Below, piece by piece: positions 45,158 through 55,790 of a stretch of DNA of 64,000 nt (its first letter is position 1; every line of letters starts with the position of its first letter). The stretch is from Aureobasidium sp. EXF-3400 (taxonomy: Eukaryota > Ascomycota > Dothideomycetes > Dothideales > Saccotheciaceae): the NCBI GenBank assembly GCA_024195585.1, contig SWBL01000158.1, positions 45,630 through 109,629 of the forward strand, in the 5' to 3' direction. The position numbers and the translations under genes were made by a program. The notes beneath the pieces were generated by a model. It ran no database searches. It worked only from the letters and a program-made list of their open reading frames with translations, and was not told where the DNA came from.

Positions 45158-48100
45158 GCGAGAGATGCTATTCGATCTCTCATCCAGTTCTGACACCTTG
45201 TGTCTCACTCTTGTTACATACTCTATGCACAAATCAATGGAGAATGGGTCTTTTGTCGGTCGTCAAGCTTCCAATTTGTGCCCCTTTTGTACAACGATAC
45301 TGAGTTTCGATTGGATCTATATTCAAGTACTTTATCCCTGGTTGATCAGTACACAATGGGGATGTTCCCTCTCCAACCAGTCTGAGCTAGTATGTCTCAA
45401 GTATTTCCATCCCAAGTTGTCGATCGGTAAGAGTAATGTTCCTGGGCGTATTGCGAAGCTTGAGACACCTAAAGCACAAAATACACCATACTTCACCACA
45501 CGAGGCCACAAGAATCGCAAAATTCATTGTTTCAAGATCAGAACATTTAACAGCATCCAGAACAATACGTAAAACCGCCTCTGATGATGCTGGTGGATGT
45601 GTAGACGAGTTGATGGTCGAAAAACCATGGTTGAGAGGACAACCCTGCCCCGAGCACCGAAGTACATACCAATCAACGGGTGATGACTTGGCATGTTTTT
45701 GAATGAGCCTCTCTTCCACCCTTCGACGCTGTCCACCTGTATGCTTTTGCGCTCCTCCCATCCGAGTCGGCTGTCAAAACAAGATCGAACCGTCTTGCCC
45801 CTTGCCGAGTCCTCCACTTTGGCCGTCGCGAGGCCGTCGCGAAGCCGTCTTCAAGAGCCGAAAACCCCGGTGCCCTGCCGAAGATCCACTTCAACATCGA
45901 CTAATATCCGAATCATACCGCAATGTCACCCAATTGATTGTCTCATTAATGTCACCAGGACAAGGCCCCCTTTCGATACGATCATGATCTTACCGTTCGC
46001 AACAGCAAAGTTAGGTCTCTAGCGTGGAGGTTGTCAAGGCTCGTTCTTCGATGAGCAAAATTTTTCTGGTTTAATACTCAATTGAGCAATGAACTTTATT
46101 GGCGAAAGGGGCTCCCACAACGCATCCTTGAGATGCATGCAGGAGCTCGCTAACGATATCCAGTTTGAACTTTACATGAAATAGGCGCGAACGATTGGAT
46201 CTGCACAGCTTATAGCACGCTGTTGTAGGATCGCATGGGCTTGCATCCTTCTGCGCCTTTTATATCAGTTAGGCAGGTCAGAACAACACTATCGAATCGC
46301 GGTCTGCATAAGCCGCCACGAATTTGCAGCGTGACAATACTATTCATGAGCATCACAAAAATAACAATCACAGGATCACGATGAATGAAACCCTACAACT
46401 TTCACATGCACTGCTAAGGCGCGCGCTTGTTCGAGAAGCGCGACCATTTGAGGGCTTGCGTTTCTGGTTGAGCCAGCGCAAATTTTTCTACAAGGCTCTG
46501 TGCTCACTCATTACACACCCCGTGGAGAGCCCCACACAGCTGAATTTATCCACAGTCCCCATGGTGAAGGACGTTGAATCAATCGCTAACCCCAAATTGA
46601 TCGCCTACCGAAGCACACCGCTTGATGTTACACTTGATGTGATACTCTGGAGGATCAAACACATCATCTTCGATTCGTGCTTTTCAGCCACCCAAGCCAT
46701 TCCAAGACATTACAATTTCGGCACTCGCGTTTGGCCTGTCTGTGAGCCTCGGACCAAGCAAATGCAAGCATGTCCACAACGCCGCCACGCTCGCCAGCGT
46801 TGCTTGCATGATGCCGCCCGTCGTTTCCGTGTTGGCAGTGGCATGCGCCAAATACAACGGTCAGCCTTGAACATCCTCACGTCTTGGACAGGTAAGCTTA
46901 GCCTGGAACTTCCGCTTCATCAGCTATACCATGGAGAGATTGTGTGGTGGTTTTGTCACTACCACAAAGTTTGTTTTGACAATGATTTGGCACAAGCTCG
47001 ATGCAGTTCCAGGAACGAGCGTCCGAGTTAGGGCGTGTGAAAACTGCCGCCCCAGCTTTGCGGTCCAGCTCCAGTGGAGAGCATTGGGGTGTTGGACATT
47101 TTTCGGCATGGCGCTTCTTTCTGACACGGATCTGAGGTGATGATCCACTTCGGCCTTCGCCGCATGGTCTGACTGTGCAAGGATGTCTGACATTCGGCAC
47201 CCCGTGGAACACACGCCGTGTTGCAAAGGGCCGGGCGTCAAGCGGGATCCCGAGTTCTTTCCCGAGGGCCCCTCGCCTCTCCAAATACCTCCCCACACGA
47301 GACTGAAAGTCATCCCCACAGCACGCGAGAGGATCAACTCATGATCTCTCCAGGTTGCGAAACGACAATGCATATCGTCACATGCCAGAGCCACTCTACA
47401 GTGGTGGTCATGTACAAATAGGTACATGTTCTTGGGTTGCATCATCAACTCCGCATCTGGTAGCTGAAGACATCTCCTGGAGGAACCAATCATGGTCGGC
47501 TAACATGTACGACCGATCCCCGTACTCAAAACGTTCCAGGGTTAGGCACCGCGGGAAAAGGTGGGATGGTCGCGGAGCTCAAGCTCAATTTCCTTAGATT
47601 TTTTTCTTCTTCTCAGACATCTCCAACTCTTCGTACAAACATGTTCAAACTCTGCTATTGCGATCTGAGAACGGTCCGTGACGTTACGCCTTCTTGTCGT
47701 CATGGCTGGAAGGCAACAAGACGGCGAAGCACTGGAGGCTGCGAGCTTGTCTTCGAGACTATGAAATTATTGGATGGCCGAGGCTGGGCTTGCTCGGCCG
47801 GGCCTTGCTGGACGTTGGGTGGACCGTTAGTCTAAACCCACATCAAATTTGTAAAGCTTGCCCGGCGTACCGTTGGTGAGGTTCTCGGCAGAAGCACTTG
47901 TTTTGTTGCCAATCAAAAGTTCTAGATGGCTTAACGATCGGACCATGTGACTGGACCCGAGCGCTGAACGGCCATTTTTTCGTCGTAGCTCGCCGAAGAA
48001 GGCGTCTCTGGTGATTGTTTTGGGTTAGATCGTGATGTTCTCGATGCAAGATGGAGCCACGCGGGGATCGAGTGGAGAACGAGCAAGTGAATACAAAACC

Positions 48101-48170
48101 ACGGGTTCGCGCACCTCTGTGATTGTTTGTATCTCACACACAATCTTTCATCACTCAAGCCACCGCCAAC
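45158..48170. other. 3-kb gene-poor region upstream of hexose transporter
   Basis: No gene is supported. The longest frame, starting with ATG at 46381 and ending 47031 (+, 217 codons), shows no domain, signal peptide or intron structure. A minus-strand frame at 46924-47493 overlaps it. It could be promoter space for the strongly biased hexose transporter or hold an unannotated RNA. Confidence 0.4.
45821..45850 (+). repeat. Short tandem repeat GGCCGTCGCGA
   Basis: Two adjacent copies of an 11-base unit and a partial third copy (AGCCGTC) at the end. GC-rich within a less GC-rich context. Confidence 0.6.
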
Positions 48171-49882
48171 ATGCCTGGTGCTATGCTTGCTACCACCTCT
48201 GATGTCAATCAGATTGAGGCTCCAGTCACCTGGAAGGCCTACCTGATTTGCGCCTTCGCCTCGTTCGGAGGTATCTTCTTCGGTTACGATTCTGGTAAGC
48301 ACTCTTCTCTCACAGTCGACTGCATCTTCAGCTTCTAACACACGACACAGGTTACATCAACGGTGTTACTGGTTCTCCCGTCTTCATCGAGCTTATTGAG
48401 GGCGCTGGTCAAACCACTCTCTCCGGTCCCCACAACTCTCTCATCACTTCTATCCTCTCTGCCGGTACCTTCTTCGGTGCTATCATCGCCGGTGATGTCG
48501 CTGACACCATCGGTCGCCGCTGGACTGTCATCATTGGTTGCCTTATCTATATCATCGGTGTCATTCTCCAGGTAGCCTCCCACGGTCTTGGTCTGATTGT
48601 CGCTGGTCGTCTCATTGCCGGTCTCGGTGTCGGTTTCGAGTCCGCCATTGTCATTCTGTACATGTCTGAGATCTGCCCTCGCAAGATCAGAGGTGCTCTC
48701 GTTTCCGGCTACCAGTTCTGCATCACCATTGGTCTCTTGTTGGCTGCTTGCATCAACTACGGTACCAAGGACATCAACAACACTGGCTCTTACCGTATCC
48801 CCATCGGTATCCAGTTCATCTTCGGTATCGTCCTCGGTGGTGGTCTCTTCTTCCTCCCCGACTCTCCTCGCTACTTCGTCAAGCGTGGTAACGTTGAGGC
48901 TGCCCGCCACGCCTTGTCCAGACTCCGTGGCCAGCCCGGTGACTCTGACTACATTGAGGCTGAGCTTTCTGAGATCGTTGCCAATGAGGAGTACGAGCGT
49001 TCCATGATCCCCACCACTGGCTGGGTTTCTGGCTGGGCCAACTGCTTCAAGGGTTCGCTCTGGAAGCAGAGCTCCAACTTGCGCAAGACCATCCTCGGTA
49101 CCTCTCTCCAGATGATGCAGCAGTGGACCGGTGTCAACTTCATCTTCTACTACTCTACTCCTTTCCTCCAGTCCACCGGTGCCATCGGCAATGCCTTCTT
49201 GATCTCGCTGATCTTCACCCTCGTCAACGTCTGCTCTACCCCCATCGCCTTCTACACTGTTGAGAAGTTCGGTCGTCGTCCTCTCCTCGTCTGGGGTGCC
49301 TTCGGCATGTTGATCTGCCAGCTTATCGTCGCTGTTGTCGGTGTCACCGTCGGTTTCAACCACACCCACACCATCCCCAACCCCGCTGGTGGTGACGATC
49401 TTACCCGCGCCAACAACATCTCTGCTGTCAACGCCCAGATCGCCTTCATTGCCATCTTCATTTTCTTCTTCGCTTCCACCTGGGGTCCTGGTGCCTGGGT
49501 TCTGATCGGTGAGGTCTTCCCTCTTCCCATCAGATCTCGTGGTGTTGCCCTCTCTACCGCCTCCAACTGGCTGTGGAACACCATCATCGCTGTCATCACC
49601 CCCTACATGGTCAACCCCGACGAGGGCAACCTCAGATCGTCCGTCTTCTTCATCTGGGCCGGTCTTTGTACTTGCGCCTTCGTCTACTCGTGGTTCTTGG
49701 TTCCCGAGACCAAGGGTCTTTCCCTCGAGCAGGTCGACCGCATGATGGAGGAGACCACTCCCCGTACTTCCTCCAAGTGGGTCCCCCACGAGACCTTCGC
49801 CAGCTCCGTCGGCCACGCCAACGGTGGCAAGCTCGACTTGGAGGTCGTCGAGGATGTTGAGAGAAAGGGCAGCGTCTTCTAA
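48171..49882 (+). CDS. MFS hexose transporter (sugar porter family)
   Basis: Exons 48171-48294 and 48351-49882 give 551 residues. Sugar-porter signatures are complete: FFGYDSGYINGV at helix 1 (joined by the intron), GDVADTIGRRWT in loop 2-3, GLGVGFESAIVILYMSEICPRKIRGAL, FLPDSPRYFVKRG, LQMMQQWTGVNFIFYYSTPF (QQxxGxNxxxYY sugar-binding helix 7), EKFGRRPLL and VPETKGLSLEQVD. Twelve transmembrane segments. It should import glucose and other hexoses by proton symport or facilitation at the plasma membrane. Codon use is strongly biased to C-ending codons, as in highly expressed genes; this also creates a long open frame on the opposite strand. Confidence 0.96.
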
Positions 49883-51794
49883 GAGCTCCACTCCTCTCAC
49901 ATCATTTCCTTACATACCAAGCTCCTTAAAAAGGACAATAGCTCTCAGATATCCCCCCCTTACTGTACATTCCTCGTAATGTCAACTGTCAATTAGTTTT
50001 TGACTAATACATTTTCTACTTCTACTTCTTGTGCATCTTTCAACTATGTGAATCATCGTGATATTCGATTCTATCGAGACATGAAGCAGTGTCCATCTGC
50101 ATCCGCCACTCTACCAAAACTATCCTGAGAGCTTTCCAATCTGAAGGTAGCTATGTGCTTTACCGACCCCGCATGATACGTTCTTGAGCGCATGCAGGTT
50201 GCGGTTTTTTGTGATTGAGTTACATATGTTGATCAGGATCTGCAGTCAGATCGACAGCGAACGGCTGGCCCAGCGTAACAGCTTGCCTCGAACGTTCAGT
50301 TCATCAACCATCGAAAGTCGTTCCGATATCCGCGTTCATCTCGTTAAAAACAATCAATCCACTGATGAGCAACAGAATCCAATATTCCTTCGATAGAAAG
50401 ACTGGTCACGCATACAACTCATTGGCAGAGCCTCTGCCTCTATGCGCCCGCGCTAAACCCCTTCCCCGGAATTGCATCCTACATGTAGGAACATCGTGCA
50501 TCGCTAACAGGGATGTGTGAGAACATCGAGAGGGGGTAGAGGTTCTTCGGGCCGAAGCTCCATCTCACGAGGGGTCTTTGCATCTCCTTTTGCGACTTCG
50601 AAAAATTCTAAGAACGGTCACCGCAGCGTTGCCGTGTCGCAAAACACGGAAGCTTGTTTGTTTCGGATTGTGGTTACTCCGGTGGTATTGCTTTTGTGCC
50701 TTCATACCCACCGCACATCCTTGCGTCTCGACTTCGACCGCATATCCTTGTGTCACTCGATCCTCATGTCACGGTCCGTGTCGCTTCAGCAATTCGATCC
50801 TCGGAAAACATCGAACTTCAAGCTGTGGAAAGGTTTGACGCCGAACAATCGACCGGTAAGCGCAAAACGTCAAGACAAATGAACAAGCAACAGCCACTTT
50901 GCATGAGTCAATTCTTGCACCGCTTATTTGGCTTCAACGTCTGCTTCTTTTTTTTCTCTTGTCTTTTGTGGATAATCGATTTGCTGCTGCCAAGTCACTT
51001 GGCTTGGTCGTGTGACTTGGGAAGTTGTCGTCAACACTTTACATCCATGACGGCTTGCAGGAACGAAAACGAAGGCTTGCAGAAGTTACATGGATATCGA
51101 AGCCCCGACGTGGCTTTCTAACTTACCTACGGACAACGCGACGTCCACCAACTGACCGTGGAAGTGCTGCTCTTCGAACACGACTATGCGCTCTACAGAA
51201 CGACGTGAGTTCCGACACATGTCATCTGGCACTTGACACGACTCCAACATCCACGCCACAAGAGGTCAAGGGGAGTGTTCTACTTGATTGTTGTAGGTCC
51301 CCAAGATGTAGGCAACAGGATGATAAGGAACTCGCAATTTTGCATTGTATGTCACACAGGCAGTCACTCGCCCAGCCACTTCCTATATGGCATCAGCACA
51401 TAAGAGGTGACACTCTTTATCGCATGGTCGACCCCCTCCAGAGAGGACCTCAAATTCGAGTAAGAAGAGCCCCGAGCATGCCGAAACGTATGTACAGAAG
51501 CCTGAGAACTCGCCATCGATGAGGTTCTTGTTCCCGGTATGTGATAGATGCTGTGAGACTCGTGGTCTCGTACGACAATACTCGCACGTTTGTCACGTCC
51601 ACGTCGTCCAGCGCACAAGAGCCGCGAGGCCAACTGAGGGGGCATAGAAACATGCAGTGCTCTGGTAGCACAATGTGCTGCTTTAAAATAAGTCGTTCCC
51701 TCTTCTTGTCTATTACTCCTGATGCGCCTTCTTTCAACCAGCAATTATCAGTTCAATCACAAAATCACAAAGTCATTTTCCGTGATCACTAAAG
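49883..51794. other. Intergenic region, nothing recognised
   Basis: 1.9 kb with overlapping short frames (largest 166 codons, 51025-51522) without domain, signal or splice structure. It is 3' sequence of the hexose transporter and promoter space of the wall-protein gene. Confidence 0.4.
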
Positions 51795-52436
51795 ATGCAC
51801 ATCTCAATTGCGATCATCGTCTCTTTGGCGGCCCTCGCCTTTGGACAGAACAACACAGATCCAAGCTCAACAAATTCTCTCTTTGCGTCCCAAGCCTCAG
51901 CCAACCTCGCAGCCCAATCTTCGCTGATTTCTGTGGCTTTGGACTCCATCTCGTCAGCCGCAGCGACTGCGACAGGCATCTACAAATCCCAAATGCAGAG
52001 TCAATATTCTGCATACTCATCTGAAGCTTACGCCGGCTTGTCCAGCCAAGCAATCGATATCAGTAGTCAACTGGGCTACTCGTTCTCTGTGGCTACAACG
52101 ATGCCAATGTCGAGCCCAAGTCCGAGCCCAAGCCTAATCTCAGCATCGATATCTGCTATAGATACAGCGACGAGCGGGTCGATTGGTAGCATTGTTGGTG
52201 TCGATTCTACATTCCCAGGCTCGGGGTCGAGCTCCTCGGCTTCTTCGACTCGTAGTGGATCTCCGAGCTCGTCGGGTACCAGGAGTTCAGCATCCTCGAC
52301 TGATGATTCTACAGCTGCTCGCTCGACAGCTTCTTCTTCGGCGTCCTCGACTTCTTCTGGTGGAGTTAGTCCAATTGTCCTTCCTAGGTTGGGTAGTGTA
52401 GCTGGTCTTTTCTTTGTGGTGTTCAACATGTTGTAG
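51795..52436 (+). CDS. Ser-rich GPI-anchored cell-surface protein (predicted)
   Basis: A single exon gives 213 residues. A signal peptide (MHISIAIIVSLAALAFG) precedes a Ala/Ser/Gln-rich N-terminal half with regular spacing of Tyr and Ser, then a Ser/Thr/Gly tract (residues about 130-190, more than half Ser), then a short hydrophobic C-terminus (SVAGLFFVVFNML) preceded by small residues, the layout of a GPI-anchor signal. No Cys is present, so it is not a CFEM or hydrophobin protein. A wall or membrane mannoprotein role is likely from composition only; no family is recognised. Confidence 0.75.
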   Translation: MHISIAIIVSLAALAFGQNNTDPSSTNSLFASQASANLAAQSSLISVALDSISSAAATATGIYKSQMQSQYSAYSSEAYAGLSSQAIDISSQLGYSFSVATTMPMSSPSPSPSLISASISAIDTATSGSIGSIVGVDSTFPGSGSSSSASSTRSGSPSSSGTRSSASSTDDSTAARSTASSSASSTSSGGVSPIVLPRLGSVAGLFFVVFNML

Positions 52437-53272
52437 TGACTCGCATCGTACCTCTCGAGCAGTTGAAAGTGAGAGAGTATGGAGGCTCTCTTTGTTGACG
52501 CTTGCCGATAGTTGTAAAAGCTTCAAGATACTCATAGGGACATTGATTTAGATCAATTGTTACTACTCAGTATAGGTCGTCTAATAAGCATCAGTCAGAT
52601 ACATGAAGCTTTAGAGCGTCGCCCATCTCGGACATCACCACTCCTCTCATTCCACAATATTATTGTACTATGGTGCTGTTACGATTGAACTACAATCACA
52701 AAGACTGTCTTGTGATATAGCGAAGTGATAAGACTGTATTTCTATCCAGTTGATGGAGGCTCGGCGTCGGGAGAGTTGAGCTTCCCCACACTTGACCAGA
52801 CAGAAAAGCCGGAGATTAAGCGACAAGCGATTTTGGACGAAATCTGCGTGCGCCTTGTTCAGCGTTTTCGCGATCGGAGACGACAACGACAACCATCGAC
52901 AACCCCCTTTTTGTGAAGCCATTCAATGTGAGTCGCTTCGTTGATGGCCTGAGAAGACGCGACTGGACGCATACACCGACCGACTTTTTGCAAATCTGGA
53001 TCTCGACCGGCAACCGGCGCAGTGAACAGCAGTGAAGGAGAAAAATTGGACACGGGCACGCATACACAATCTTCGATATACGACCGACACGACCCATCGA
53101 CCTTTTCCTTCTACCGTCTGCCACCGCCGCAAGCCCACTCGATTCATCCAAATTTGCAACCAGTCGCCGCACCTGTCCTCGCCGCGCCTTCTCGGCCGTC
53201 ACACACAACTTCACACATAAGGACAAGCCACTGACCGACGCTTGCGCACAGCAGCCTTCATAATCCGACAAC
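52437..53272. other. Promoter region of RPS8
   Basis: About 840 bases. The last 200 are pyrimidine/CA-rich like a ribosomal-protein leader. A minus-strand frame of 313 codons running into RPS8 is an artefact of codon bias. Confidence 0.5.
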
Positions 53273-54009
53273 ATGGGTATCTCTCGCAGTGGTAACTGGA
53301 AGCGCTCCGCCTCTGGCGCTAAGCGGTAAATATCTGCTTGATCTCCACTCTCTTTGGGAAACACAATCGCTGACATCGTCATCAGCATTCCCGCCAACAA
53401 GAAGCGCGGTACGTAAACAAACTGGTGTCCAACACCGTAACCCGATCGCTTGACGAACTGTCTTTCTGACTTTTCGTCTCTACAGCTTTCGAGAAGGGCC
53501 GTCAGGCTGCCAACACCCGTATCGGTGCCAAGCGTATCCATCTCGTGCGCACCCGTGGTGGTAACCGCAAGTTCCGTGCCCTCCGTCTCGACTCCGGCAA
53601 CTTCTCCTGGGGTTCCGAGGGTATCTCCCGCAAGACCCGCGTCATCGGTGTCGCCTACCACCCTTCCAACAACGAGCTCGTCCGTACCAACACCTTGACC
53701 AAGTCCGCCGTCGTCCAGATCGATGCCGCTCCCTTCCGTCAGTGGTACGAGGCCCACTACGGCTCCGCTCTCGGTCGCCGTCGCCAGGCCAAGGGTGAGG
53801 AGGAGACCAAGAAGTCCAAGTCGGTCGAGAAGAAGCAGGAGATCCGCTCCAAGGCCGCCGGCAAGGTCGAGTCTCCCATCGAGAAGCAGTTCGAGGCTGG
53901 TCGTCTCTTCGCCGTTGTCGCCTCGCGCCCCGGCCAGAGCGGTCGTGTCGACGGCTACATCCTCGAGGGTGAGGAGCTCGCCTTCTACCAGCGCGCCATC
54001 CGCAAGTAA
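53273..54009 (+). CDS. RPS8: 40S ribosomal protein S8
   Basis: Exons 53273-53325, 53386-53408 and 53486-54009 give 199 residues. The protein begins [18 protein letters not shown], the eS8 hallmark, and contains [16 protein letters not shown] and GFxWGSE-like [14 protein letters not shown]. The very short second exon (23 bases, reading IPANKKR) is needed to join the N-terminus to [14 protein letters not shown]. eS8 sits at the foot of the small subunit. Codon use is strongly biased. The basic Lys-rich insert [11 protein letters not shown] is usual for fungi. Confidence 0.97.
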
Positions 54010-54366
54010 ACAATGACTTGCCGCTAACGAAGGATTATGGGGGGTTACTCATCATGGCAATTCTCACACACATTCATGGTTGGGCGTCGTTGTTCATGAC
54101 ACTGGCGTTTGTGCACAAAAGACAGACAAAAAGTACTGTTGTTTTAGCTCATGCCAGAATTCTCTCTTGTTTCTCAAAAAAATTTCAAAGCCGTCGAATA
54201 CCCCCTCATACATGAGACTCATGAGATGATTGGCATTTTTTCTCACTATGCTTGTGTTGTGTAATATATGTCCTGTGAGAGTCTTTTGATATCCACGCCG
54301 CAATGTAACAACCTCGTATCTCCTTGAACGTTCCTTAGCTCCTTCCATCTCTGCACCTGCCTGCTA
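54010..54366. other. Convergent 3' region, RPS8 / metallophosphoesterase
   Basis: 357 bases holding both 3' ends. T-rich runs, no gene. Confidence 0.5.
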
Positions 54367-55485
54367 TTATCTCTTTATGGGCAGGTCCAGGTCCACAACG
54401 AACGGCGCGTTGACAGGACTGTACCCAACATCCATAATCGCCGCATTAACCAACAGCGTCTGCTCTCCCCTCTTGATCCCTCTTCCGTCTACAAACACTG
54501 CTCTCTGCTCCTTGACTTCTTTCTCCACCACCTCAACCCTCTCAACCTCTTTAATGTGCGTCTCCCAACCTCGTGTCTTAAACTGCTCCATTGTCTGCTT
54601 CTCGGTATCCAAAGCATCACCCCACGTCACAGTCTCTGCACCCCACCCCTCATGAATATGGCCAAAACAATGCACCAAAGGCTTTGCTCTAGTCACCGCT
54701 TTGAGCAAATGCGGACATCCTACATTGCCATGTGCGGTGATGTCTCCATGCTTGTAAGGCGGTCCATGTGTGCAGATGATATCGAGTTCCTGATCTGAGA
54801 ATGAGGGGATTGGGTTGATGGCGATGTTTGTGGCATCAGAGAGACTTTGAGATGGAGTATTATAGCGGTCTTGGTGTCTTTCGTAGGGGAATGCCCAGTC
54901 GTAGAATTCGGGTTGGTATGGAGATGTGTAGAGCTGATGGGTGTTAGTCATCAATGTTTTGGATCAATGATTTTCCAAGCCACTGATTATTGTAACCCTT
55001 CCCTCCTTGAGTGACACAAACATAGAAGATAGTGATAAGGAAAGGAGCAAAAGAAAACCACTTACCTTCAATACCCCTCCATTTCCCACCTCGACCTCAT
55101 GAACCCCCTCCTCCAACATTCTCACTCCCTCTTTTACCGCCCTTCCCTCCTTACCAAACCACATCTCTCTAGCCTCTTCATACGCTTCCTCCCACTTCTT
55201 ACCCCACAGTAACTTCTCGTGATTTTTCATCCAAGTCTTGTCTAATGTCCTATCGTGATTCCCCGCGATTATCAGCTTCACCGGTGCATCGATGGAAGCA
55301 AGCATATCGAGTGTTTTGTTGTATTCAGAGGTCAAACCCTCCATGGTGAGGTCTCCGCAATGAATGAGGACATCTGCTGAGGGAAGAGGCTGGCGGAATG
55401 GTTGGGAAGAGGAGGCAGGTGCGAGGGGTGTCGAGTGCGTGTCGCTGATTATGAGGATGCGTGTCTTGACTGTTTGAGTTGACAT
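54367..55485 (-). CDS. Calcineurin-like metallophosphoesterase (MPPED-type)
   Basis: Exons 55066-55485 and 54367-54933 join across a 132-base intron to give 328 residues. All metal motifs are present in order: ISDTHS (D-x-H), IHCGDLT (GD), AGNHDRTLD (GNHD), CTHGPPYKHGD (H) and HCFGHIHEGWG (GHxH). The arrangement and THGPP segment resemble MPPED1/2 and related cyclic-nucleotide or general phosphodiesterases. A charged insertion (EEAYEEAREMWFGKEGRAVK) lies between the GNHD motif and the intron. No signal peptide, so probably cytosolic. The substrate is unknown. Confidence 0.9.
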
Positions 55486-55790
55486 TCTGGAGGAAAATAG
55501 CTCTCTTTTCCGACGAGTAAGATGACCAATAAACTATTCCTAAGATTGTAAATGCAAGATGGATGATAAGTTGATGGAAAAACCGATGGTCGTGTCAGCT
55601 TTTTGTTTACTCAAGTTGCGTGCGTCACATGTGAATACACGAAGCTTGGTGCATCAGCTTCGCAATGTGCATAGTGCGAGCAAGAATATAATCTCAATAG
55701 ATATACAAGATAACAATATGGGTATCTAGATGATAGCTGAAAGGTAAACAGAAATAAAAACCACAAAAAAACAAACACAGATATCATCCA
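55486..55790. other. Intergenic region upstream of metallophosphoesterase
   Basis: 305 bases, AT-rich, holding the phosphoesterase promoter and the DOCK-gene 3' end. Confidence 0.45.

Noticed and set aside
44495..45232. 245-codon minus-strand frame
   Set aside because: Antisense to pectin lyase exons and running through its introns; no domain.
46924..47493. 189-codon minus-strand frame
   Set aside because: Overlaps another unsupported frame on the opposite strand and shows no signal, domain or splice structure.
48335..49900. 521-codon open frame on the minus strand
   Set aside because: It lies exactly opposite the hexose transporter, whose C-ending codons suppress stops on the other strand. 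The translation is acidic low complexity without domains.
52816..53757. 313-codon minus-strand frame over the RPS8 region
   Set aside because: Opposite a highly biased ribosomal-protein gene and its promoter; no recognisable domain.
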